A stretch of DNA of 64,000 nt from Paragonimus westermani (GCA_008508345.1 QNGE01000276.1:81557-145556); one strand, 5' to 3'; shown: positions 50,661-62,962, counted from the stretch's first letter. The notes: a model not told the origin generated them from the letters alone. A program made the numbers and translations.

Positions 50661-50805
50661 TATGGCAGAATGTCCAGTTTGTGTACGAGTGTCCTTCTGG
50701 GACGGCTTAAATTTGGCTGTACATTTTGAAGTGAAAAACTTAGGGTTTCTGACGAGGCATGTGTTTCTTTCCTTTGTGAAACGTCAGCACTTTACACACC
50801 CATAG
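50661..50805 (+). CDS. candidate terminal exon
   Basis: Follows the acceptor ATAACGTTTACAG. After one base the frame runs 47 codons to a TAG at 50803-50805 (starts MAECPVCVRVSFWDGLNLAV). The phase matches the end of the 50305-50484 candidate. An AATAAA-like element lies about 300 bases downstream, near 51114. It could be the last exon of the gene, or chance. Confidence 0.22.
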
Positions 50806-53193
50806 CCTACTTATCGAGTGCTCTTGAGTTCCGCAGTACTGTTTCACAGTCGATTGAATAACTTAGTTCTTGCGTTGTTTGTTGGGTTCTTTTTGTTACG
50901 ACTTGTGGATTCATTACTATCGAGATGAAACACTTGAGTAATGACACAACACTATCGCAGGTTCCTCTGAGGTAACAATGGTTAACAGTCGTTTTTGAGG
51001 ACTACAGGAACATTGATTCAGCACCTGTCAAGGAGGAAAGAATGGTGTTCGTTCACATGATACTGCCTTGAATGGTTGGTGTGTAAACACAGTTCAGGGG
51101 TGAATAGATGAAAATAAAAGTAAGCGTAGTGAAACGCATCGGCATTCAGATGTGTTAGCAACGAACACTGAAACGTATCGAACCAGCGTTCAGAAAAATC
51201 ATGGAAGAGTGTTGGAAAGGTAGCCAGCATATGTAGCGCAGGCTGTTCTTTATATATGTACGGATGTAGTGGTACTATAGTTCCAAACCAATCTATCCGT
51301 GACAGAACAGTCGTGCAGTATCTCCTAATGTGAACTGACTTGTACAATAATGATGCGCTGATTGCACACCAGGCTGCCCAAGTGATGTTCTAGTCCCAGA
51401 GGAAGTCCACTTAATTTGTACATATCTTTATGGTCGGTATAGACACTTTGGCGAATCGTTTTCTCCTTCTGGTGTGTGAAATTTAACGGGGAGTGTAAGA
51501 AAGCTGGTTATTTTCACCTCTCTGAATCGAAGAATTATAGATAACTAAATTACCAGGGCAAAAGTGCTATAAACGACCAAACATTAGCTCCAGACGACAA
51601 GTCCACAGTGTTTATGAGTTGAGTAGAAAGAGTTGATACTTGTTGTTTGAATACAACTCATAGTAATATTGAGAAGTTCTTCCAGTCAACTGATGATGGG
51701 CTAACAAAACAATTCGCAAAAATGCACACCGTAAACCTAAAAGGTCACCCATAGTTCAGCATCATCCTCAAACCTGCAGCGTTAAAATATATCAAACACG
51801 GAATAGCCATCTTTTGAACATGCCTTCGTCACGAATGGTCGTTAGCTTAAAAGTTGATACGCGCTGTCATATGTACTCCTGGTTATGATCACACTAAAAT
51901 TTGAATAAGAACTGACGGATAGAATAATCTAAGTCAGATTAACAAATAGGCCAGCTTACTGTCGACGGTAGCCTAAACGTCAAGACAATTGCATATGAGC
52001 TATGTAGAGCACATGGACCGTGAAGTAGGTGATAGGTTGCTACAACGTTTACTGAAGAATATTAAACAATCATGTCTTCCTAATGGACACATTGCATGTC
52101 AGTATTTTTGCCAAAATTACAACATCCAATGGGTTTTAACAGTTGATCATTTGGACTTTGACGGAATGCATCAAAGTTGACGCCACCATTTCTTAGAGGT
52201 CAAATTAAAAGTGCTGAATGTTAATGGAAATATAAACCTGCTAAGGTCTAATTCAGACAAAACTAACACAGTTTTTAGTTGACATCGAACACATCAATAT
52301 GCTCCTCGCAGTTCAAGAATGCACACACTGATCATGCTTACAATAGTCTCGTCGAATTATGTACAACGCCCTATTTGGCTGAATTATTGAGTTACTGATA
52401 AAAAAACACCCGGCTTTATTCAAAAGAATAGAACCTAAGGCATTGTTCCCAACTTACACTGGACAATCCTAACGCGTGGCCGCAGTGGTGGCGTGATTTT
52501 AGAACAAGTAGTGATCTTTGAAAAGAAAAACGGTAGAAAGCAAACAATAACGGTTTTGCCGTATTCCTGAAGGTCCCTGTGAATAAAAGCAAACGTTTGG
52601 GTAGTTTCCAAATGTAGTTAATTGCAGTAAATTCGAAAGATTCTTGTTGCCGTTCGTCACGTTGTTTTTGCGTTGAAGGGTATCAGGTTGGCAAATTAAT
52701 ACCTAACACATGCGCTCCAATTCAAATGAAAGTCGCTCTTTTTTTCACGGAATTCCAGTGTTATCGCATCTGATCTGTACTGTTGACCGAAGCCGTACTG
52801 AGAATTTGTGGAGAGAACTCACTCGACAGACGTACAAAAATGTTAGAAACTTCGGTTGTAGCACTAAATTAAATGTTTCTTATAAGCGTGAGTGTGAAAA
52901 TTTGAGTACAAGTATAATCGAATCGCTTTGGTTCATATTTCGAAATACAATATTACGTCACTAAAGTGAGATGTGAGAGCCATGAACATCTTCAGAAGCA
53001 AGCCTTGATTGTAGACATTTCTAAGAATTTCAACGAACTGATAAATACCCGATTCTTTAGATCTTGAAAAAACAGATTGATAAACGTTTTTAATGCCTGT
53101 TAATCTAAACAAGACAGGTGAAAATCTTCTACAAAATTAGTAAGTACTAGATTGAATAAAAACTGATGTGTCTATGCATCCGTGTCCACTCAG
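50806..53193. other. no recognised feature
   Basis: A 109-codon minus-strand frame at 51018-51347 and others show no motif. Confidence 0.35.
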
Positions 53194-53359
53194 GACAAAC
53201 TAACTGGCTTAATAAAGTTTTCCACGTTACATGTATTTTCCTTTTTGCCTGTTGTTCCATGTTTTCAATATTTTGAACTTTCCAACGTTTCATTACACTG
53301 TTCTGTTTCCACCACTCTTCACCGTGACAATTTTGGGTTGTATGCGACAAGGATACATG
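53194..53359 (+). CDS. candidate exon, separate from the previous chain
   Basis: 166 bases between the acceptor TGCATCCGTGTCCACTCAG and the donor CATG|GTGAGT, open throughout in phase 0 (starts DKLTGLIKFSTLHVFSFLPV). The phase does not fit a direct join to the 50305-50484 candidate. Both splice sites are good; the peptide has no known motif. Confidence 0.25.
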
Positions 53360-55461
53360 GTGAGTTTAACCCTCTAAAAGTACATCATATGTTGTAGATT
53401 CATGGAGATAACTTGTTAAATGAGGTGGCTGTTCAATTTTATCTCAATATAAACGTCGTTTGGACAATTGATCACGAAATAGGCTACAAGAAGAATAGAG
53501 TGAAAATTACCTAACCGGACCGCCTACTCGTCTACCCATTCAGGTGATCGGTACACATAACCTAGGAGAGAAGCAATTTTTTCTGTAATCTCAAGGTCTT
53601 CGAATAATCAGACCACGAAGAACCACCCATCCAATAAGAATATTTAGTGTTTTAGAAGTTATTCGTCGAGCGTTCGAAAGAAACCGTGTGTGATCTCATC
53701 CCATATGTTCACCAGGCTAGAGAGGTACGTTACTTATTTAGATACGGATACAATTACAGTAGGTAAACAGTAAGGGTCTGTAACAGAACAACGACTGTCA
53801 CCGTCTTCACAGTTAACTTCGGGTAGGCGAAGTCTACACATTTCACCATTTTGGCAGTTCGCTGTAAGGTTAGAAAAATAACAGTCAGAAGCCGGACCTC
53901 AATATGCGAACGTCTGTTACGACAGTTGGTTCCTCAATAGGTAGGTCTCAAAGTTAATAACCTTAGGAAGACCATGCTGACGTCAGTAATTTAGGTAGTC
54001 AAGTTCCCTGGTTAAACCAGTTTACGATCGACTTTCGGCATATGGTATTAACGTTTGATTTTGATAATGTGGACTATAAATTTACTCGAAAGGACGGTAA
54101 GTTACAGTTGACTATCAACAGTACAATTTTCATGATTAACGGTCAGTTCTTGTTGAAGAATAACAAGCTGTTTGTGTCAATCACCCTCTCGCTATGACCT
54201 TGGTTATTCTTTTCAATGATGTTTGAACGGTGCGGTCCATTGTTGTTAATGCATATCAGTAACGAAAGTCTATGTAGCCCTTGAGGAATATTGGTTATTA
54301 GACTAGCCACCGTCTGGGCGTGCCTGCCCTGAACCCTTTGCAGTTAATCCACCTGATTCAACCATTTGACTCGCTTGCTACTGGCACAAATCTGGCTGTC
54401 ATATCTGGCTAAGCCTGGAACAGTTGAAGACTTACCACATGCGTAATTGTTCATTTAAATACACACACACACTAGAATTAAATGCTTCTCAGGTTTGCCA
54501 ACTAAAGCAACAGTTGACGTGAGATCAAACTGTAGTGACTAGGACGACCTTGACTGACAAAAGAATACCACTGGCTTACTAATGTTAACCGTGGTTACCA
54601 ATAGAACTAAAACGAGAGACAATTGCAAAATTGTTCTATATGAGGAAGGAGACAGTATGCTGATTATTCGTGGTAGCATATGTTTGTGGTATAAACTTGG
54701 TGATATTAATTAGTACTGGTGTTCCTGAAAAGCGGAATGTTTAATTCATATACGGAGCTAATGACGATGAAATGGTTGAACGAACACCATCATCGGAACT
54801 GCATGAGACATTATCATTCACCGAAAGCGTTTGATGCCGCTGTAACCGCCATTACTAAGAACAAACCAAGCATACTGTGTCAGGTTGTTGGAATGACTAT
54901 GGCCGTCGTCTCAACATAGAACGCATTTGTGTATACCATCAAAGGATGCCGCTAATCAGAAAACAGGTGGCAGTGAAGCAAAACGTCCAGGGGAACCTTC
55001 ACAGTTTGACGGTGTCGTTACTCATGTGTATACTCATTTCACTAAGTCTTAAAGTTCTTTTGTAGAAGATTCGGACAATTTACTTGTGTCCACAATGGGG
55101 GCAAATATGATGCAGTAATCACTTGCTCAGTAATGGACTATGAATTGCTGAATTGAAATTGTTGCCATTTTGTTGTATCGTTCAGTGGTAACTACTCTCT
55201 TGAGTACTAATGTTTACTGACTTTTACGTTAGGTACGAATCCTTTTGTTTAATCCATCGACTTAACTGATTTCACTGTTTGCTGACATGTCTGACCAGTT
55301 CTGAGTACTTTCGTACGGTCTCCCTCAAACTGCAGTTCCGTATGATTCGAAAATGTGTTTGTATGCAAATCCAGACATCCGTTTTAAGTTACGATTTCCT
55401 CTACGGACCGGATGAGCGAGTACCAGACTATGAGATCGTGGATCGACCAGTCACTAGTACT
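53360..55461. other. no recognised feature
   Basis: Short AC run near 54464-54472; otherwise unassigned. Confidence 0.35.
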
Positions 55462-55508
55462 AATAAATTATAAGTATAAATGAAGCACAATAAATTATAG
55501 TTATAAAT
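55462..55508 (+). repeat. two imperfect 20-bp AT-rich direct repeats
   Basis: AATAAATTATAAGTATAAAT at 55462-55481 and AATAAATTATAGTTATAAAT at 55489-55508, immediately upstream of the PLE fragment. Confidence 0.7.
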
Positions 55509-55509
55509 C

Positions 55510-56135
55510 CTCAAATTAATTTTCAGAAAAACTGCATATCGATACGTTCACTTCCCAGTGTGTTTAATTCATAAGCCTATGCAGGCAGTACAGCCAGAAC
55601 TTAGGTCATCTGTTGATGAGAGACTTGCGTTTATTAGCCTCACTTCCAAGGGAGATTCCATGGCCAAAGCTACTGCGAGAAAGCTCAGAAAGTCTGTCGA
55701 AACTAACTACCCTGCCGCTCGGTTGTGCGTCACCTGCCGTCCAACACCTGTTCTCATGTCACAACTCAAAGACAAACATCTACAACCACCTGTTGTGTGC
55801 ACTGATTTGTCTGCTCGTATCGAGCATCATACAGTGGTTGTATTACAAGGCGACTGTCTGATAGAGTGGGCGAACATCATACTGCGTGGTTGAACACCGG
55901 TGTGAGTAAAACGGTTTCAAGCGCGACCGTTGCTCATTTGATCGACTCTGACCATTCTGTTAATAAGAAAAAATGGTTTTTTAGTTGGTTTGCGGAGTGC
56001 CAAGTAGTCGGTGAAAATTGTGGTTCCAAAGATTGGCCGTTAATGAGGTCATTAGTACCCGGCTGTTGAACCCTGACCTCTGCGATCTGAAGTTCGTGTG
56101 GACATTTAGTCTTCCTCGGCCGACAATCAACCAAG
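55510..56135 (+). pseudogene. Penelope-like element remnant with complete but frameshifted endonuclease region
   Basis: Alignment to the PLE at 8.9-9.5 kb runs the length of its endonuclease end. MAKATARKLRKSVETNYPAA matches the LAELVTRRIRNAIEKTYNAA segment, and VLMSQLKDK matches VHVQLKD. After a frameshift near 55805 it reads FVCSYRASYSGCITRRLSDR, matching FKCSCGASYVGRTTRRLSQR, then GEHHTAWL and ATVAHLIDSDH. After a second shift near 56000 it reads RLLNPDLCDLKFVWTFSLPR, matching RLRNPQLCAQKKF. The glycine of YVG is kept but its tyrosine-valine pair is changed to YS. Two or more frameshifts make it inactive. No RT domain is present. Confidence 0.72.
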
Positions 56136-56335
56136 CCCATAATTTGGAACAGTGATTGTGTTACTAGTAGCAAACGCGCCATCCATAAACTGTTGACCGT
56201 TTTTCTCGCCCACCTTAGTTACTGTTTTAAAATTTATTGCGTTTCAATTAACCTAACGATCAAATACAGAAAATAAGTCTTGTTCGTTGCTTCATTGATA
56301 TCAGGGTGGACTGAACACGTGAAAAAGTTCGACTA
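56136..56335. other. spacer between two PLE fragments
   Basis: No protein similarity recognised; it may hold the 3' end of the first PLE or the truncation point of the second. Confidence 0.3.
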
Positions 56336-56615
56336 TGTACACTGATCTATATGTTCTTGTTACACTGGTTACTTGGGTCGCACAACCTGAACACATCCGT
56401 AAATATCGTCTAGCCTGTATCAACAGCGAAGTCAGTCGGACAACTACCAGAGCAATTTTGGCACACCTCATCATTTTACCGGCCTCTACTTTCCGTTCGA
56501 TTTACCGTGTCAAGAGCGGTCAATCGAAAGCCGTAAGATATGAATCTTGGTCTTAGCTGACGTGAGCGGAATGCAATTGGACAATCCACTTGTGGATGGT
56601 TGCTTTAGCGCATCA
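56336..56615 (+). pseudogene. second adjacent Penelope-like endonuclease remnant
   Basis: One frame reads ICSCYTGYLGRTT, matching FKCSCGASYVGRTT including the C-x-C pair. Another frame then gives RTTTRAILAHLI and STFRSIYRVKSGQSKAVRY, matching AILAHLVDTG and AFQPIYRLPSRQSRGVKF. A third gives LVLADVSGMQLDNP, near ILATAEAIGIRLRNP but with the catalytic Glu replaced by Asp. It has the same orientation as the neighbour at 55.5-56.1 kb and repeats the same domain, so this is a separate copy and not a continuation. Confidence 0.6.
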
Positions 56616-59600
56616 CTTACCACCTACCTACCTTATCACCTGCCAAAACCTTGTCTCGATGTCTATCTATGATGTGGTTGACCTTATTTGAACGTGTCAC
56701 TTGTCTTGTTTGTTTCACATTGACGGCACTGTTTTGTACAAAATTTAAGTACTTGTCCTGACGAATGAAAACGAGCTTGTTACACCGTTTTCCTGTTTTG
56801 GAAATACGACTACACTCAATTCATCTGATCTGGGAGTAACTGACGCGTCAGTTGCAGTTTATTCCCACCATCTCTGTCAGTGTCGATTATAAGGAATGTA
56901 ATCTTGTAGAGCGACTGCTATATAAAGCAATCACGAACAACGTAGTTTATTGCTACGTTACTGACGCTCATCTCCTCTAATAATATTCCAGGAATTTTGA
57001 CAAGTAATATGGCAGCTAGTCCTGAAAAAGTTTTGGATTCGAACTAACGATAGAAACCGCAGTCCTGTATGTTGAAATTTACGTGTAAGCCTCAAAGCGA
57101 GGTTTTGATCAATAGTGTTGCCACTGATGCCCAAACACGGTCTGTAAGATGGGTATAGGAAACGAAAGAACACATTAGTACGAGTATATGTTGGTGTTCA
57201 TCCTGTACTTAAAGAACTATGAAAGAACGGTAGGATGTGATTGATCAGGCTAAGTGTACAGTCTGCAGTTAGCCCTGACCAGATTGCAAGAGGGTGACTG
57301 TTGCTCGAGAAATATGGATTTTTATTGTTCACAAATATCGTGGAAAAGGATCAGGTACAGATTACCTTCAAGTTGTTCTATATTACGTTTCACTTCAACT
57401 GAATAATAACTTTATTTCGAGTTGTTTTTCCAATTTTCAAATACCGCGATTATTGTTTGTCATGGGTTATTCATGAAGTGTCTGCTCGACGACTACTGTG
57501 AACTGTTGCACTTACATGTAGAGAGATAGCGACCTGAGGTGAAATGTGTCCGATGCGGCAGTGAATGTTGTGATTTGTTCTGTAAAAACTTGTTGGGAGT
57601 ACAAACGGATCTTGTAAAAATTGCCAAAATCTGGTTTGTTTGCAGTTTTAGTTACGGAGTCCGAGGCTCAAGGCACGACAACGCAGTTTAATTTGAATGA
57701 ATTGCGAATTAGTGTGACATGAGATTTTTGATGTTTTAAGTACTGCGTTCAATCTGCACGCATTTCGGTTCTCTCAAAATCTTATCTGTGATAAGACTGG
57801 GTTACAGATGGCATAATCATTTTCCGTCAATAATGTTCCATTTTTGTTGCAGTCAGTGAACGAATTCCTTCACTCATATCACAGGCCTTCGTGTGTAAGG
57901 CGTAGTGACCTTTTTATTAGTCAAATTGAACAGGCCAAATTACAGAGGAACCAAGTAGAAATCAGACGAAAGTGACTTGTATCCCAATGTTGAGTTATCA
58001 AGATCGATTACGCATTTTATTTGTACTAATTCTTATGAATGTGGGAACCCGAGTTTCCTAACGTATGATTGAATCCGTGTTGAACACTTTGGGAGAAAAA
58101 GAAAAAATCTGCAGATATTTTCACCTCCAGACGATTGTAACTCATAAGATGAAACTGAAACGTAACCAGAGCCTGTGAATCACATTATAAGCTTACTCCG
58201 AAAACAGCAGATAGCATGCAATTTATCACGGTTAAAAGCAGACCACCGTAAAGATATTAACGATTAAATAGCCTGAAGACTTGGCTTAACGTTATGAACG
58301 TGTGCATCAATTCCGTGTTTACTAATCACGTTATTACCAAATAATCTGACAGATGTTCTAGATTAAATTCACTCAGGTGCAAAAGAAGTGTTCCGTGCAT
58401 GTTAGACAGCTCAGTTTCTGTCGCAGCCTTGTTTTGTGTCTCGTGACATGTTCGAACTGGACACTACACATGTCTTGACAGATAGCGAATTAGTTGAAAG
58501 ATCCTATAGGCAAAGATTGTTGTATTTTAACAATACGACAATCCTCAGAGAATCATCTCAGTTTAGGCTACCTAAATGAATGAAATAGCGCGCTAATTGG
58601 AAGCATTGTTTTCATGAAACAAAGAGTGATAAGCTCAGATGTTTAGTTTGAACTAATAACTGGCGAACGAGTTGAACGCAGTTGCAATGCAACCTGGGTA
58701 AATGGTTTCAAGCAGCCTTTTAAGACTTTGAGGAACTCAGGTTTGCTCCAGCCGTGAATGTAAGGTCTTGTGGTAAGCAAATGTCATTTGTAATGATCGT
58801 TCCCATAGCCATCTTAGGAGCGTAATTAAAACTTATTACCTTCCAAAACGGTAGCAGAGCAGAAATTGTGGCGTTGTTTTGAAAGCATGATGCATCAGTG
58901 AAGTTGAAGGATTAAAGTTTGTGCCAACATCTCGGCTTTCTCGCTGGTCGCCTCGAATCCACTCGTAGATCTTTTCTTTTAACGCGCGACATACTTAAGT
59001 AACTTGTTTTACTGCAGTGTTAGTTAACAAAATACGATGTTGTGCCACAGTGTCATCCGAATCGGTTACGGTGTGGACATGCAAGTTTGCTCAGATTGTC
59101 CACAGTGATTGGCAGTATCCTTCTGAAAATCACTGGTGGACCTCGATGACTTCGTCTTAGCCATTTAAGCTTGGTACCCAGTTTCCCATCGCCAATTCAG
59201 AATGACGGAGGCCTTACGTTATATCTATCGGTACTGACTAAAACTCGGCTGCTCGTAACGCACCGGTTAATGATCCTCACATTGGGTTCTTTGAAACGGA
59301 ATTGTCAACAACACATGTTCTAGGTGTTTCATGTTGTGTTACATTACCCGCTAACAGCCACTGAAGACGTCGGTCAAAAGAAAGAGAATTTTACGTTAAA
59401 GACCAACAGTGCCTCTTTGCTGCAGTATGTGATAAGTTAATCTTATATGTCGCGAGCTTGGCAACCTTGCCCAAAAAATCAAAACAACAGTACTCTGAGC
59501 CGTACGCAGTAGTTTAACATGACGATTCAGCGCTGTTCTTGACTAAGTGCCATCGATTACCATTCCACTTCAGTGGCTTGCAAGTCACTTGTGACTGGCT

Positions 59601-60745
59601 GACTGTTCTTCATCCAGGACACTGCTTTATTTTCACTCTCATTAAACTATGGTACATGCGGGGTATTATGAGCTAAAATATAACATGTTTCGCGTAGTTC
59701 AAAAGTTTATCATCAATTCACGCCCCCCGAGTGTTCAACACAGTTTTGTAATGCTAAATATACGTAGAAGCTGTTCATGCTGACAAGGGGATGTAACATA
59801 CGTTCAATGCTTGCACGTAAGAAAGTTTAATGCTATAATCATATATACAGTTTTCATCAACTTGTAGTTAGCTTTCATTTACAACACTTCTTACATTTGT
59901 GTAAACGTGTCAATTTAGACGAAGTAGAATAACACCGATTTAATTATGTGTTTTAATTTCAAAAGTTGAAGTTGGGAAGTCAGTAATTTTGAAATAATTG
60001 GAGCGAAAACTTTCCGCTAGGCTTAGCATGACAAAGAAGAAGGTGAAACCACTGGAAATTTGAATTTCGTTACAAATCTACTTGGACATTAGCTGTCAAT
60101 CTCATCGAAATTGAAATCAACCGGGCACGTCTCCAACAGTTCAGAGTTAACTATTCCAGTATTTCTAAACTGAGAGTTGATGTGATAGCAATTTAGTTAC
60201 AGTGTATTCTGGACTAATGATTGTGAACATTTATGTGGGAACCATGTTGGCTGACTATTTAATTCCATGATTTTCATTTCCGTTATCACTTACCTACAGC
60301 TTGTCCATCACTTTCTCATAGTTTTTTGACAATTAATTGTCAATACCAGTCGTTGATATGTTGCCATTGAGTTGATGGATTCACACTCCGTTCGAACAGT
60401 CATCTAGGAAATAAGAGGTATAGCTTTAGCGAAATCAGTGTTACCATGCGGACAGAGTGCCACACAATTCTGATGGGCAGGCGTGCTTACATGGGAAGTT
60501 TAATGTTAACATGTTGAATTAATGGTCCATGAGCTTCCCTCATGAATTCATAAAGGGTTGAAGTTAAACATCTGTCTAGAAAATATTGTGCGTTTCTGAT
60601 GAGCGCAACTGGATGGACACAATAAGGGTTGAAGATACCAGTAAACAAGGAAATTGGGCCGGATTGCTTTGAAGTTCTGCTGTTTCCAAACCTTTGCACA
60701 CGTACGTTTCAGCGTCAAGCAAACTGACACCATAAGCGTGTACAG
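56616..60745. other. long stretch without recognised features
   Basis: AT-rich, with scattered stops in all frames. No repeat family trace found. Overlapping minus-strand frames at 60487-60830 have no motif. Confidence 0.4.
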
Positions 60746-60756
60746 AGAAGTATATA

Positions 60757-61065
60757 GTACTGATGAGTAGTCGGGGATTTGGTTTGTTTTCAAGTTGACC
60801 ATCACTCACTGTTGATTGCAGCCTGCGCATTCAGAAAGACTTTCTAGCCGGCATCTTTGGAAAAGAAGCACTAGACTCGAGGTTCGCTCTCATTAGAGCT
60901 CATCAGTACTGCATATCCTTGCCACGGCCAGGCAGTAACTGTGTCTCCTCTCGAGGCGGTCGGGCAACCTGATCACTGTTCACAAGCGAGAGTGGTTGAG
61001 CGTTCAGATTTGATAATTCGGTCGTGCCTAATGAGAGGTCAATGGCGCAGTGATGATCAACTTGA
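60757..61065. repeat. fold-back tRNA-like short retroelement (copy C)
   Basis: Flanked by an 11-bp direct repeat AGAAGTATATA (60746-60756 and 61066-61076). It opens with the same reversed tail as copies A and B (CTGATGAGTAGTCGGGGATT). It then continues through the reversed body (TAGACTCGAGGTTCGCTCTC) to the post-B-box bases (CCTTGCCACGGCC). There it switches to a forward head (GTCGGGCAACCTGATCACTG, GCGAGAGTGGTTGAGCG) up to the A-box (GGCGCAGTG) and ends in a forward tail piece. The ends form a 16-bp inverted repeat with one mismatch (60790-60805 and 61050-61065). Confidence 0.8.
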
Positions 61066-61076
61066 AGAAGTATATA

Positions 61077-62698
61077 TGTTTATCAACCAATATCACACTA
61101 GTTGAATTGGTTTGTATTCGCTTTTAAAAACAATTGTTCGTACGAGGTAGCACATCTTTGTATTCAGAAAAGTAATTATGTTTCATCATGTCCAAGACTA
61201 TCGGTTACGTAAAAAAAAGTCAGAAATGTGCACAGAAGTACGAGATTGGTCAAATTTCGCTATAAAAAACCACCATGATGATTCACGCGAACACAGTAAA
61301 GATAACTTAAAATCCACTCGTGGCTAGTATATGGCTTCAAGCAATGTCTAAACCATTTCCACCGACATTGGTAAAATGATTACGTGTGCCTACATTTTTC
61401 ACGTTGATTGTTCTTCTTCTGAGTTACTAGCAAGACATACTTGTCAAGTGGTTATGTTTTCCTTGTTTTTAATTATCTCTAACCAACACTCAGTTTCATA
61501 ATTACATGCTATCCCAACATGTAAGCTTCTGCATGAATGCTGCGTACTAAGTTGCACATCGAATCTGGTTACATATTTGATTGAAATACTTAGTTGTCGT
61601 ACACTAACATGGAGAACCGAACGCATGACTTATGGTACTGTGGTTCTAGAGGGCAAACTAAAACGTCTTCAACAAACTGATCCTCTTTCATAGTGACTAC
61701 TTTTGTTCACGATGTTGCAGAAAATTTTTAATTTAGTAAATAAACTATTTGAAAGCAGTGTCACTAATTATGCAACGAATATACATGCCCTGATGTGTCT
61801 GATTTCAAAAATATGGAGTGAATAAATCAACAAATTGCTTTGAGTGGCGATGTGACGCACATTCTTTCTCGACACTTCTTTCTCAAGTCAATGGAGTTAA
61901 GAACGCTGCGTCAAAAATTTGTCACGTAAATCGCAAAACCAATAAAATGTTCATTATGGTGCGACATGAGAAAATCCGATTTTACGCAACTGGTTAAGCC
62001 CTGAACAGATTTCATCACGGAAGTTGCGAAGGCTGAAAAACGAGCCATCGCCAACATAGTGGGCCTTGCCAGGAAGGTTCGGAAAAAGTTATCTGGTCCA
62101 GATTAGAATAGGTTGTCAAAAATCAAGTAACAGTCTTAATGACGTTCAGATAATCGACGTTGACGATCGAATAGATGTTACCGGAGCATACAGAATTGTC
62201 TACAGAGTTGATATCGAGCAACCTGTGACAATCCGCTGAGGTGTTGTAGCGATCTCCGATTCGATTTTAAGCAGTTTGCCTAAGTATAACCTGTGCTCCC
62301 CCTAGAAATTTACCCAGTTATTGCAACTCCCGCACACACAAGTCAAGCACAGACAAACAACCGATCATAACCACCCTGATCACGCAAACATTCGAGTATG
62401 ACCGTGTGACGTATGAGTCAATCGATGTTCCGTTAAGTCTAAATAATCACGTGGATTCTAGTGTTCGCTTGTGTTCTCACACGTTGGCGATCGGATCATG
62501 GTTTTTGTTGTTTACTCGGAGGCATATTTTAATAAAACCTTTTTATTTGCATTGGCTTTGGAAGGAATTAGGGGAGGAAACCGCTCGCCTTCCAGTTAAT
62601 TTCGCTTCACTGGGGCTATTCAGATGAGTCGTTCTCTCAGCACAACTCCAAATTGAACATAAGTCCGAGTTGTGGTGTCGTCGAGTAAAGCTAAGAGC
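61077..62698. other. no recognised feature
   Basis: No family motif. Frames are short and overlapping. Confidence 0.4.
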
Positions 62699-62875
62699 AC
62701 AGTTACTGTGTCCTAACTTGATGCGATCGGGCAACCTGATCACTAGTCACAAGCTGAAGTGGTTGGGCGTTCACATATGATAATTCGGTCGAGCCTAATA
62801 TGAGGTCAATTGCACAGTGGTCAACACGGTTGCCCCGTCAAAACGTGGACGAAGTTCTAGTCTTGGCCGTGGCAA
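62699..62875 (+). repeat. tRNA-like short-repeat copy (D), cut off by a LINE
   Basis: Forward head (ATCGGGCAACCTGATCAC, GTGGTTGGGCGTTCACAT, ATAATTCGGTCGAGCCTAAT), A-box region (GCACAGTGGTCAACACGGTT) and GGCCGTGGCAAGG. The body and tail expected next are replaced by the 3' end of a LINE in the opposite orientation. It shows that about 110 bases of conserved head precede the A box. Confidence 0.7.
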
Positions 62876-62892
62876 GGATCATCATCATCATA
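62876..62892 (-). repeat. LINE 3' tail, (ATG)n type
   Basis: Short tandem GAT/ATG repeats at the LINE 3' terminus, typical of RTE-type elements, which end in short repeats instead of poly(A). They abut the tRNA-like repeat D directly. Confidence 0.6.
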
Positions 62893-62962
62893 ACAGCCAT
62901 GATCCTGATCAAAGGCACTGTGACTCGGGCCGCTGCTCACCTCAACAGTGACGTGGAATATT

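Noticed and set aside
60487..60830. Three overlapping minus-strand frames of 70-85 codons
   Set aside because: Being open in all three frames at once argues for local composition rather than coding, and none has a motif.
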